Source of the DNA: Halostreptopolyspora alba
GTDB lineage: Bacteria; Actinomycetota; Actinomycetes; Streptosporangiales; Streptosporangiaceae
DNA: 64,000 nt
Direction: 5' to 3'
Assembly (NCBI GenBank): GCA_003725585.1
Contig: RJMB01000011.1
Coordinates: 62,001-126,000 of the forward strand
The notes under the pieces are model-generated. The model saw only the letters and a program-made list of their open reading frames with translations. It was not told where the DNA came from and made no database searches. This document shows positions 9,559 to 18,079 of the stretch, piece by piece; within the stretch, counting starts at the first letter, position 1; each line of letters opens with the position of its first letter. A program made the position numbers and the translations under genes.

Positions 9559-10767
9559 TCAGTTGTCCTGGTCGTCGTTGTCGACGACTGCCTGCTCGAT
9601 TGGTTCGCGGGGGATCCTGCGCCCGTCGCGGTTCTCGATGAGTCGCTGCTCGCCGTCGGCGGTCTCCTGCCACAGGTGGTCGGGGACGTTCTCGGGGTCG
9701 AGCGCGCCCTGATCGAGGAGTTCGTGGATGACATGCAGGCGCAGTGAGTAGTCGATCTCGTCCGAATGGCCCACCACGATGTCATCCCGGTCCTCCCAGA
9801 CCGGCCCGCCAGGTGGTGGCACGAGGTAGCCCAGATCGTCCACCTCATCCCATAGCTGGGTATCCAGTTCCCCGCCCTCGCCGTCCAACAGTGAATAACG
9901 CCTGCCAATGTCGCCCTGGGCGATGGCGCGGGCGGCGTGAGGCTGGCCGGTGTCGGCCAGCGCGGTGGCGTTCATTGCCCACACCTGAGGAGCCATGTCC
10001 CTGTATCCAGCCAGGCCGTGATTCCACATTTCCTCACCGTTGGCGGCATCCAGAGTCACCATCATCGCGCGTTCTTTTTGGGGGCAGTGCCAGGCGGTGA
10101 TGACTTGGGTTTGGAGGGTTCCGACGCCGCTGGGGGTGTCGTTGTTGGTGGGCATGTCGATCTGGCAGTCCTGGGGGGCTTGGTATTCCCAGATGGAGTG
10201 GCCGGTTTCCAGGGAGAAGGCTTCTAGGGTGCGGTTTCCTCGGGGCACGATCCGGGTGTCCTGGGTCAGGGATCGGACCCGCTGGTTGGGGGCGTCCTGG
10301 GCGCTGTGCGCGGTGGTGTGTATTTCGTCGCCGGTGAGTGCGTCCAGGGTGATGGTGTGTCCGCGCGAGCCCAGCAGGCTGGGGGTGTCGTAGGTGAGGA
10401 CGACCCGTTGTTGGGGGTCGGTGTCGTTGGTGGTGTCCAGCGGGGTGACTCCCACGGCGACCTCGGTTGCGGGTAGGTGGTAGGACCAGCGTTGCTCCCC
10501 GGTGGCGGGATCCAGCGCGATGATGCCGTCGTCGAGGGTCGCGAGGGCGCCGCCCATACTGGGCACCATCTCTTCCACCGGGCCTGCGCCGGTCTCTTCC
10601 AGGGTGGTGCGGACGTGTTCAAGTGAGGTTGTGCTGAGCGGTTGGTGCCGGGTGTTCGAGCTGCCGGCGGTCTCGTGCTCATGGTCCACACGCCGCAGGA
10701 ACGCCTCTGTGGCCACCAGGGCCAGACAGACCACGACCACACCACCGAGAAGAAGCCACTTCCGCAC
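9559..10767 (-). CDS. Membrane-anchored PQQ-like repeat protein, array copy 3
   Basis: The 402-residue protein has an N-terminal uncleaved signal anchor (residues 2-22) and an extracytoplasmic domain. Its strand repeats resemble PQQ/beta-propeller blades, such as IIALDPATGEQRWSYHL, TITLDALTGDE and LEAFSLETGHSIWEYQ. The C-terminal part contains SDEIDYSLRLH, a helical segment and an acidic tail ending NDDQDN. Long blocks are almost identical to the gene at 12399-13616, separated by clearly different blocks. The gene belongs to the minus-strand operon that starts with the small helical gene at 16619. The function is unknown; a partner or immunity role for the 848-aa protein is a hypothesis from position. 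Confidence 0.75.
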   Translation of the reverse strand: MRKWLLLGGVVVVCLALVATEAFLRRVDHEHETAGSSNTRHQPLSTTSLEHVRTTLEETGAGPVEEMVPSMGGALATLDDGIIALDPATGEQRWSYHLPATEVAVGVTPLDTTNDTDPQQRVVLTYDTPSLLGSRGHTITLDALTGDEIHTTAHSAQDAPNQRVRSLTQDTRIVPRGNRTLEAFSLETGHSIWEYQAPQDCQIDMPTNNDTPSGVGTLQTQVITAWHCPQKERAMMVTLDAANGEEMWNHGLAGYRDMAPQVWAMNATALADTGQPHAARAIAQGDIGRRYSLLDGEGGELDTQLWDEVDDLGYLVPPPGGPVWEDRDDIVVGHSDEIDYSLRLHVIHELLDQGALDPENVPDHLWQETADGEQRLIENRDGRRIPREPIEQAVVDNDDQDN

Positions 10768-10885
10768 CGGAAAACATCCTCCTCAAAAATCAGGATATGA
10801 ATTCGAGTGTACGGCACTTCCTCGACGAAACCAGAAGCGCCGTTGACTCTCCCGTCAACCCGTCAATTGGGTTCGTTTTCCTCTC

Positions 10886-12142
10886 TCAGTCAAACTCTTC
10901 GCTGACCTCGGCCCAAACCCAGCCCGCGAGATCTCGCGTGGAATCCAAGGGCCATGCGGCCTTGCTCTGCGGAAGGGTCTTCTCGTTGTTCTCGGTAACC
11001 AGGGTTTCCTCTTCGTAGTTCGAGGGCTCCTCGATCGTCTCCGGATCGATCACGCCGTGGTTCAACAGGTGTCTGCCGATGTGGAGTCCGACGTCGTGCA
11101 CGAACGTTTCGCCGTGGCTCACCACCACATAATCCGGGGCCGTGTTTCCGGTCTCGGCCGGAGGGGGCACGTGGTCTTCCAGGTGTGGGTGGTTGCTCCA
11201 CATTCCGGTGTCCGAATCTCGGCCTCGCAGATCGCTTTGGATGTAGTCCTCTCCGAGTTCACCGCGGGCGATGGCGCTGGCCGCGTGGGGTTCGTCGCCG
11301 GGCAGCCCGAAGGGGTCCACGCGCAGCAGCGCGGGGGTGGCGCCCTCCTGCCAGGAGTGCCTCCACTCCTGATCCCCGGTGGCCGAGTCGAACGCCAAGA
11401 GTTCGGGTTCGCTGTCCTGACCGCTGCCGCAGGTGTGTCCCATGACCACCAGTCGCTGGGTGGTCAGGAGCGTGTCTCCGGGCTCGGTGACCGGTTCGGG
11501 ATCCCAGGCGCACCCGTTGGGCAAGGGCTCGTGCCACAGCTCCTCGCCGGGTTCACGGTCCTCGGCCGTTTCCTGGTTGTCGCGCTCCTCCAGGTCTTCG
11601 GCGTACAGCTCCCGCAGGGACCAGGCCCGCACGTCCTCGGCGGCAGTGCCGATCAGTTCCCCATGGGTGACAGCCCACCGTTCGACATCCTCGGCAGCGA
11701 GACTGAATTCCGCGACCTGTTGGCCGCCTCGGGCTTTCAACGTCACAAACTTGGTCTTTTCGCCCCAGCCGGACTGTTCTTGGGCCACCACCACGTACTG
11801 TCCCGGAACATCCGTGAACCGGTCGAGCGGGGTCAGCCACGCCTCAGCGATGGGATCCTCGGTCAGGTAGGACCAGATGACCTCTTCGGTGTCGGTGTCG
11901 ACCATGGCCACCCCGGTGTCGAGGGAGACCAGGCCACCGCCCTCGGAGGAGGACACATCCTGCGCGTCCCCGCCGGTCTCCCGCTCGGCCACCCGCTCGG
12001 CCACCGCCAGCTCCTCATCGGAGTCCAAGGGGCGCCATTGCTCGTCCTCGCTCCACTCGTGCCGCACCGTGGACCCGACGGAGCAGGACGTCAGAACCAC
12101 CACCCCGGCCAGGAACAGGGCTTGGAGGCCAGCCGAGCGCAT
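10886..12142 (-). CDS. Lipoprotein, diverged array copy 2
   Basis: This is a 418-residue lipoprotein with hydrophobic signal and lipobox LTSC near residue 22. It is a distant relative of its two neighbours: the order of blade-like segments is shared (VAMVDTDTEEVIWSYL, LLAFDSATGDQEWRH), as is the C-terminal layout (VSHGETFVHDVGLH and LLNHGVIDPET correspond to VGHSDEIDYSLRLH and LLDQGALDPEN). The ATG at 12142 puts the signal peptide at the N-terminus but lacks a clear ribosome site. A GTG at 12229 with AAGGG upstream would add 29 residues. The protein is very acidic, as expected for an exposed exported domain. Function is unknown. Confidence 0.7.
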   Translation of the reverse strand: MRSAGLQALFLAGVVVLTSCSVGSTVRHEWSEDEQWRPLDSDEELAVAERVAERETGGDAQDVSSSEGGGLVSLDTGVAMVDTDTEEVIWSYLTEDPIAEAWLTPLDRFTDVPGQYVVVAQEQSGWGEKTKFVTLKARGGQQVAEFSLAAEDVERWAVTHGELIGTAAEDVRAWSLRELYAEDLEERDNQETAEDREPGEELWHEPLPNGCAWDPEPVTEPGDTLLTTQRLVVMGHTCGSGQDSEPELLAFDSATGDQEWRHSWQEGATPALLRVDPFGLPGDEPHAASAIARGELGEDYIQSDLRGRDSDTGMWSNHPHLEDHVPPPAETGNTAPDYVVVSHGETFVHDVGLHIGRHLLNHGVIDPETIEEPSNYEEETLVTENNEKTLPQSKAAWPLDSTRDLAGWVWAEVSEEFD

Positions 12143-12398
12143 GGCCCAGGCTAGATTCCGCGTGTCACCATCCAGGCGCCTCCACAACGCGGTCCCGGGG
12201 CGAAGCGACCGTGTCAAAAATCGAGACACTCTCGGACACCCTTAATTTGTCTCGTCGGATTCCGGGGATCATACGCCTCGTCTTAGGCGTCACCGAACTC
12301 ATCCACGAGCCCATATTGGATTTCTCTTCCGTATCAGAAACCGCCGAGTTCAACAAATCCGTCGTCGCCATGAGTGGCGTCATACAGGGGAGCCTGGG

Positions 12399-13616
12399 TC
12401 AGTTGTCCTGGTCGTCGTTCTCAGCGACTGCCTGTTCGATGGGTTCGCGGGGGATTATTTGTCCGTCGCGGTTCTCGATGAGGTGGCGTTTGCCGTCGGT
12501 GGTGTCCTGCCACAGGTAGTCGGGGACATCCTCGGGGTCGAGCACTTCTTGGTTGAGGAGTTCGTCGATGATGTGCAGGCGCAGCGAGTAGTCGATCTCG
12601 TCCGAATGGCCCACCACGATGTCCGGTGGGTCTGTCGTGTCGGGCGGGGCTCCGGCGGGGTGTTGGATGTGGCGACGCAATTCCCTGACGTCGTCCCACA
12701 GAGCTCTGGTGAACTGCCCGTTCTCATCCAGCAGGTCGTAGTAATGTTCCAACTCGCCGCTAGTGATCCGCTGGGCGGCGTGGGGTTGGCCGGTGTCGGC
12801 CAGCGCGGTGGCGTCCATGGTCCATACCCGGGGGAGTTCCTCCCGGTTCGCGGCCACGTCTGTATCGGCCCACTGCTTGTTTCCTGCGGTGGAGTCGAGG
12901 GAGACGACCTGTGCGTGTTCTTTTTGGGGGCAGTGCCAGGCGGTGATGACCTGGGTTTGGAGGGTTCCTACGCCGCTGGTGGTGTCGTTGTTGGTGGGCA
13001 TGTCGATCTGGCAGTCCTGGGGGGCTTGGTAGTCCCAAACAGAGTCACCTGACTCCAGGGAGAAAGCTTCCAGGGTGCGGTTTCCTCGGGGCACGATCCA
13101 GGTGTTTTGGGTGAGGAGTTGGACCCGGTCGGTGGGTGGGTCCTGGGTGTTGTGCCAGGCAGAGTGTTTCTCCTGGCCGGTGAGTGCGTCCAGGGTGATG
13201 GTGTGGCCGCGCGAGCCCAGCAGGCTGGGGGTGTCATAGGTGAGGACGACGAGTTGTGTGGGGTTTTCGTCAGGGGCGGTGGTGTCCAGCGGGGTGACTC
13301 CCACGGCGATCTCGGTTCCAGGCAGGTGGTAGGACCAGCGTTGCTCCCCGGTGGCGGGGTCCATGGCCACGACGCCGTCGTCGAGGATCGCGAGGGCGCC
13401 GCCCATACTGGGCACCATCTCTTCCACCGGGCCTGCGCCGGTCTCTTCCAGGGTGGTGCGGACGTGTTCCAGTGCCATTGCGCTAATCGGTTGGTGCCGG
13501 GTGTTCGAGCTGCCGGCGGTCTCGTGCTCATGGTCCACACGCCGCAGGAAAATTTCTACAGTTACCAGTGCCGCACACACCACGAATATCGCACATAGCA
13601 GAAGCCATCGTCGCAT
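12399..13616 (-). CDS. Membrane-anchored PQQ-like repeat protein, array copy 1
   Basis: The 405-residue protein has signal anchor MRRWLLLCAIFVVCAALV, the same VDHEHETAGSSNTRHQP stretch as the gene at 9559, and the same acidic tail (NDDQDN). Blade-like repeats include VVAMDPATGEQRWSYHL and LDALTGQE. Blocks such as TLQTQVITAWHCPQKE are identical between the two copies, whereas the segment after it differs, which points to gene conversion. A start seven codons upstream (13637) is possible; neither has a strong ribosome site. It lies 46 bp after the 848-aa gene. The surrounding DNA (13540-13680) is notably AT-rich for this genome. Confidence 0.75.
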   Translation of the reverse strand: MRRWLLLCAIFVVCAALVTVEIFLRRVDHEHETAGSSNTRHQPISAMALEHVRTTLEETGAGPVEEMVPSMGGALAILDDGVVAMDPATGEQRWSYHLPGTEIAVGVTPLDTTAPDENPTQLVVLTYDTPSLLGSRGHTITLDALTGQEKHSAWHNTQDPPTDRVQLLTQNTWIVPRGNRTLEAFSLESGDSVWDYQAPQDCQIDMPTNNDTTSGVGTLQTQVITAWHCPQKEHAQVVSLDSTAGNKQWADTDVAANREELPRVWTMDATALADTGQPHAAQRITSGELEHYYDLLDENGQFTRALWDDVRELRRHIQHPAGAPPDTTDPPDIVVGHSDEIDYSLRLHIIDELLNQEVLDPEDVPDYLWQDTTDGKRHLIENRDGQIIPREPIEQAVAENDDQDN

Positions 13617-13662
13617 CGCAAACCCAATATTTATCATTTAAATTAACACCGCTAATCCATGA

Positions 13663-16209
13663 TCAATTGTCCTTGTCATTTTCTTCGTTTCCGGGTTCGT
13701 GTGCGTTTACTCTGTCATGGTAAGCGTCGCTATAGGAGTCTTGGTAGTCGTTTATAAATTTATTGAGATCTTCTCCTGTGGGGCTATTCTTCCATTGTGT
13801 GTGTGGGATGTTTTCTTGAAACTGGGATGGCGGTTCCGAGTTCGGGTGTCCTGTAATTATTCCTCGAATTTGGTCAATCAGTCCTCTTCGGCTTCCTCCG
13901 CTGTTCTCGAGGACCCAGATGTCTTGAGCGAGCTCACCGTTTTTGATCAGGTTCTCGTCGAAGTTACCTATTTGGGACGCGTCCAAGTCCTCTCGAGCGA
14001 CGATGGCGTTCGCGGCCTGGAGTGTCACGTGGTCGTTGACCGCCTCTCGGTCGACCAAGGCAGCGTTTCCTAGTTCGTCTCGGCTGATGGAGTAGTTGTC
14101 CGAGTTCTTTGGATCCTCGGAGAGCATTTCGACTCCACGCTCCACAACTGGGTCGTTGATGAGGGTCCCAATAGTCATTGCGCTACCGGCCCCCGCTGGG
14201 CCGCCGAACGAAGAGGCCGTCGTGGACAGACCGATGCGGCCAGCTTCCAAGGCCGTACGCGTTTTCGCGCGCGCCTCGTGCACGGTATCTAGCTGAGAGT
14301 TGTACTCGTCGAACAGGGCGCCATCCAGGGCTCCACGGAGTTCTCCCGCGCTGCGGGAGGCAGCTGTCGGAGTTGTAGAGCCTTCGCTGTCCATGGCGAT
14401 TCCCATGAATCGCTGCTCTTGGTCCTGTGTGAACGCGGAAACCCGTGTCGCCTGTGTCTCATCGGCGACCAGGAACTGTAGGAAACCCTGCTTCTGGTCG
14501 GGATCGAGCATGAGGGATGTGTCTCCGTCCTCGTGGAATGGGCTTGTGTTGACCTGGTCGGTATGGAGTTCGCCATAGCCTTGGGTATTCTCGCTGCGGA
14601 CAGAGAAGTCATTGAGGAAGGTGATATAGGCGTCTGTTAGGCTTTCGCCGATCTCTGGATTCACCCTCGTGAACGCGGAGTTGTCGACCCTGTCGATCTC
14701 GATCCCGGTGTCGCGCAGGTGTTCTTCGGTCTGGCCACTCGTGATCTCCTCGATGAGCCCGTACATCGCCTCCCCGGCGCGGTCATGCTCACCGCTGTCG
14801 TGCTCGCACTCCTCCTTCGGGACGTGTGGGCCGCAGTAGTCCTCGTGGATCCACTCGGTGAGTCCGGCCGCGGTCTCGCCGTCGTCCTCCCAGTCGTAGG
14901 CGAAGATTCCTTCGATGACCTCGCCACGGCCAAAGTCTGGGTTCACGTAATTGTCGTCCCCGGTCAGGATGGCGTGGTTGGCGTCCTTGTTGCGGGTGGA
15001 GACATCCAGCAGTGATTCGAGGGTCGAGTCGTGCTTCTGGTACTCCGGGTCGCCGAACCCGATGTCATAGGTGCCGTCGTGGATCCCGTTCGCGACGTGG
15101 CCGACCACCCCGGTCATGCGCGCGGAGAACTCGGTTCCGCCCTCCATCGGCTGGCCGTTGATTTCGGAGGTGTGGCCCAGTAGCGCCCCGAGCTTGTCCG
15201 CGTCGCGGGCCCAGCGGTTCGCGTCGTGTTCTTCGGTGTTTCCCGGGGCCGGAGAACCGTAGGAGTCGGGACCCTCCATGATCTTGTGCACACTGTCCGG
15301 CATGCGGGAGTAGTCGCCTCCGAGATCCTCGTGGGAGAGGGCCAGGAGGTTGCCGCCCATGGCCGACAGGAGATCTTCTCTCTGCTCGTCACTGAAGTCG
15401 CTGTTCTCGGTGTCTGTTTCTTCGGGAATTTCCAGCAGATTGTCTCTCGAACCGTCGAGATCCTCGTACAGCGTCTCCAGGAAATTGATCTCGCTGTGGC
15501 TGAGCCTGCCCCCTTCCTCCTGCTTCTCCGTGGCCCGCTTGTTGATGCTCGCGAGGAACGCGACCATCTCGTAGTAGTCCTCGTCGGGTTCCTTGTCGCC
15601 GTTGAGGTAGGGCTGTAGGTCGCGCGCGTACTTCTCCGCGCGTTCCCTGTTCGCCGGCATGTACTGTGGCTTTTTGATATCGTTGGCGAGATTGTAGGCG
15701 GACCATCCCATGACCCCCGCTTCGAAAAGTGGTCTGAGGTCACCCTCAGGGCCGTCTTCGAGCATCTCGCTGTTCTCGTCGGCCCGGCGCTTCAACTCCT
15801 GCCACTTGGCGTCGGCCTCATCATTGAGCTGACCCGCGAGTTTGTCTTTCTTGTCCTCTATTTCGCTCTCGGAATCCCCGCGGCCGACGGTTGGTCCGTC
15901 GTCCCACTGTTCCTGTAGCGAGTCGATCTGGTTGCGGTACCACTCGACGTCGTCGGCCCACTTGTCCATGACAGCGCGGGCGACCTCGCAGGCCAACAGG
16001 GTCTTCTTCCATGCGCCGTGGTTCTCCTCGGCGACGGACTTCAGGTCGTCGGCGATGAGTTCCGAGAACTCGATCGCGGAGTCGTTGAGCTTCGCCTTGA
16101 GGTCCCCGGACTTTCCGGTGATCCGCTCCATCAGGCCAACGATGTCGTCGGAGTTGCTCCGCAGCCCCCCGACGTTGGCGTCACATTCCTTTGGTGAGAA
16201 CTCGGCCAC
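13663..16209 (-). CDS. Large putative type VII secretion substrate, unknown function
   Basis: The 848-residue acidic protein lacks a signal peptide and membrane helices. The N-terminal 110 residues form a predicted long helical hairpin with Trp-rich spots (NHGAWKKTLL, WADDVEWYRNQID), reminiscent of LXG/WXG-type export domains. A long mixed region follows with repeated Asp/Glu patches, then a Gly/Ala-rich stretch near residue 675 (SSFGGPAGAGSA) and a polar C-terminus ending ENDKDN. I recognise no catalytic motif. It follows the 111-aa WXG-like gene by 74 bp and precedes three membrane-anchored paralogs, an order typical of type VII effector operons. The 3' end is strongly AT-rich: 22 of 60 bases are G or C at 13741-13800. 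Assignment as substrate or effector is inference. Confidence 0.7.
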   Translation of the reverse strand: MAEFSPKECDANVGGLRSNSDDIVGLMERITGKSGDLKAKLNDSAIEFSELIADDLKSVAEENHGAWKKTLLACEVARAVMDKWADDVEWYRNQIDSLQEQWDDGPTVGRGDSESEIEDKKDKLAGQLNDEADAKWQELKRRADENSEMLEDGPEGDLRPLFEAGVMGWSAYNLANDIKKPQYMPANRERAEKYARDLQPYLNGDKEPDEDYYEMVAFLASINKRATEKQEEGGRLSHSEINFLETLYEDLDGSRDNLLEIPEETDTENSDFSDEQREDLLSAMGGNLLALSHEDLGGDYSRMPDSVHKIMEGPDSYGSPAPGNTEEHDANRWARDADKLGALLGHTSEINGQPMEGGTEFSARMTGVVGHVANGIHDGTYDIGFGDPEYQKHDSTLESLLDVSTRNKDANHAILTGDDNYVNPDFGRGEVIEGIFAYDWEDDGETAAGLTEWIHEDYCGPHVPKEECEHDSGEHDRAGEAMYGLIEEITSGQTEEHLRDTGIEIDRVDNSAFTRVNPEIGESLTDAYITFLNDFSVRSENTQGYGELHTDQVNTSPFHEDGDTSLMLDPDQKQGFLQFLVADETQATRVSAFTQDQEQRFMGIAMDSEGSTTPTAASRSAGELRGALDGALFDEYNSQLDTVHEARAKTRTALEAGRIGLSTTASSFGGPAGAGSAMTIGTLINDPVVERGVEMLSEDPKNSDNYSISRDELGNAALVDREAVNDHVTLQAANAIVAREDLDASQIGNFDENLIKNGELAQDIWVLENSGGSRRGLIDQIRGIITGHPNSEPPSQFQENIPHTQWKNSPTGEDLNKFINDYQDSYSDAYHDRVNAHEPGNEENDKDN

Positions 16210-16283
16210 CAGCGTTCCCCCGTATCATTATTCGTGCGAACCAACGGAACGGGTTTTCGAATCCCCGCGTTCCGCCAGGTTGG

Positions 16284-16619
16284 TTAGTTGATCTCCCGGG
16301 ACAGACCTCCTTCCGCCGACGCCCCGGCGAAGTCGGATCCGGAGTCCTCGTCGTTGCGGGCCCCCTGGCTGGCCGCCGACTGGGTGTTGTTCCCGATGGC
16401 CTGGCCGTGCTTGGAAACGTCGTCCATGTAGGCGCCCTGGGAGTCCAGGAACGCCTGCCAGCCCACGACCCCCGGGTCGTCTCCGCAGTTGCTGGACGCG
16501 GAGATGAGAATGTCCTCGAAGTCGGCCTCCAGGCCCTTGAATCCCGCCGCGTACTCCTCGGCGTCCGCGCCTTTGCCGTGGGCGTTCTCGACGTTGATGC
16601 CAACCTCGTCGCCGCTCAT
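16284..16619 (-). CDS. Small helical WXG100-like protein
   Basis: The 111-residue acidic protein has two predicted helices flanking a GWQAF turn near residue 55, similar to the size and shape of WXG100/EspB-like or Lap-type partners. GGGAG sits about seven bases before the ATG at 16619, which fixes the start; the open frame extends further upstream without support. It is the first gene of the minus-strand operon and is divergent from the WXG100 gene at 16916. Small helical partners of large type VII effectors are commonly encoded directly upstream of them. The match is structural in character, not a clear family hit. Confidence 0.65.
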   Translation of the reverse strand: MSGDEVGINVENAHGKGADAEEYAAGFKGLEADFEDILISASSNCGDDPGVVGWQAFLDSQGAYMDDVSKHGQAIGNNTQSAASQGARNDEDSGSDFAGASAEGGLSREIN

Positions 16620-16915
16620 TACGCAACTCCCGTCGTGAACTGCGGAAATATCGGTGCTCTGGAGGTCCTCACGCAGCTTCCCGTCTCTACTGGTATCGAA
16701 GGTCCGTAGCAATACCACACGAATCCGTATGATTCCAGTCGAATCTAGAAACTGTGTGTCGCCTCTCGTTGACCGGGTGACATGAGGATACTAACGTCGC
16801 CAATCCGTGTGATTTCGGGGGCACAGCCCTATCGCGCGTAACGGGGGTGTGTTCCGGCCTTCGAGATCGTTCGCTATTACCGGTAACGCTGCTGCTCAGG
16901 GGGAAAGGAGCCCGG

Positions 16916-17254
16916 ATGAGTGACCACGTTGGTCTGACACAGGCGGATGCGCTGTCCAAGGGCGGTGAGGAACTCGGCGTCGAGTCCGAGGGGCTGTATT
17001 CGCAGCTCAACAGCCTCATTCAGGACATGGAGCGCGACGCGGACTCGCTACAGGGCAACGCCCTCGCGAAGTTCCGCGAGGCGCGCAACGAGCTGACCAA
17101 TCGCTTCGACGAACTCATGAACTGGTGCAGCAACAACGGCATCAAACTGAACGAGGGTCAGCAGCAGGTCAACTGGGCCGACTCCACCTCCGGCGACGAC
17201 TTCGGGGGGACCGGCCGCGAGCTGGGTGGGCTCGCCCGGCCGGTCAACGGCTGA
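16916..17254 (+). CDS. WXG100-family-like ESX protein (first of pair)
   Basis: The 112-residue protein has two long helices joined by a short turn. Around residue 45 it has SLQGNALAKFREAR, where an aromatic-X-Gly turn would be expected, and a Trp-containing second half (MNWCSNN, QQVNWADS). The ribosome site GGGAAAGGAG lies five bases before the ATG. It is followed 52 bp later by a second WXG100 gene. Such pairs form heterodimers that are exported by EccC. The missing strict WXG in this partner is common among CFP-10-like members. Confidence 0.8.
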   Translation: MSDHVGLTQADALSKGGEELGVESEGLYSQLNSLIQDMERDADSLQGNALAKFREARNELTNRFDELMNWCSNNGIKLNEGQQQVNWADSTSGDDFGGTGRELGGLARPVNG

Positions 17255-17306
17255 CCCGCACGGACACCGTCCGCGCGAGTCGAGAACACCGAGAAAGAGG
17301 TCATCC

Positions 17307-17597
17307 GTGTCGGGTTTCGAGGTCTACGGCAACGTCGGCGGACTCCAGGGGCTCTCCGCCGACCAGCAGGGGCACCTGAGCCGGTTCCAGGGCATCATGG
17401 AACAGATCAAGTCCCAGTCCGAGAGCACGGTCAGCAAGTGGGAAGGGTCGGGCAACGAGCAGTTCCAGGCCAAGGCCGAGGAGTTCGACAGCCAGTTCGA
17501 GGCGGTGAACAGCGCCTTCGCCAAGCTCATCGACGCCACTGACGGGGCGGCGGACAACTACGCGAAGCTGTCCAAACACCTGAACAACCTCTTCTAG
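17307..17597 (+). CDS. WXG100 family type VII secretion target (second of pair)
   Basis: The 96-residue protein has the canonical WXG turn: helix 1, SKWEGSGNEQF near residue 45, then helix 2 ending YAKLSKHLNNLF. The size fits ESAT-6-like proteins. The GTG at 17307 has GAAAGAGG upstream. A candidate export signal of the YxxxD/E type is not obvious at the very end, so the partner may carry it. It probably forms a dimer with the preceding gene product. Confidence 0.9.
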   Translation: MSGFEVYGNVGGLQGLSADQQGHLSRFQGIMEQIKSQSESTVSKWEGSGNEQFQAKAEEFDSQFEAVNSAFAKLIDATDGAADNYAKLSKHLNNLF

Positions 17598-17610
17598 GCT
17601 CTCCCGCCCC

Positions 17611-17973
17611 GTGTCCTCCCCACCTTCCGCGTCACCTCCGCACACCGCGACGTCCGACGCCGATCCGGTGATGCCGGAGGCGTTCCGCTTCACCCCCAAC
17701 GCCGAGCAGTACCTGCTACAGGCCGACGCGCTACGGCGTCGCCAGCTGCGCGCGGCCCTGCTCTACGGTTCGAGCCGGTACTGGCGCCGGCGGCAGCGCG
17801 TGTGGCCGGCGGTGATCGGAGGCGTGATCCTCATCGCGATCATCTGCGGCGGGATCGCCGTGGCGGCGGCGTTCGAGATGCAGCAGGAGGTCAACGAGGA
17901 ACGCGGGATAGGCCGTTTCCCCGGCACCGGCGGCGGTGGTGGGGAAACGGCCGAGGAGAGCCCGGCCGAGTGA
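17611..17973 (+). CDS. Small single-pass membrane protein of the ESX locus
   Basis: The 120-residue protein has a Pro/Ser-rich N-terminus and an Arg-rich stretch (RRRQLRAALL, YWRRRQRVW). A single membrane helix at about 66-88 is followed by a short Gly-rich, acidic outer tail. It starts with GTG 13 bp after the WXG100 stop and lies in the same transcript. I do not recognise a family. By topology (positive-inside) the C-terminus faces outward. Confidence 0.7.
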   Translation: MSSPPSASPPHTATSDADPVMPEAFRFTPNAEQYLLQADALRRRQLRAALLYGSSRYWRRRQRVWPAVIGGVILIAIICGGIAVAAAFEMQQEVNEERGIGRFPGTGGGGGETAEESPAE

Positions 17974-18079
17974 GGGCGGTGGCCCGATCCGGCCACCGCC
18001 CTCCGTTGAGACAGCGCCCGCCCAACGCGCCCGAGCGCGGACGGATCGGCGGGTGGCGACGAGGGAAGAGAGCGCCCAC

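Noticed and set aside
12165-12383. A 72-codon minus-strand frame upstream of the diverged array copy
   Set aside because: It overlaps the possible longer start of the lipoprotein gene and has no ribosome site or recognisable features.
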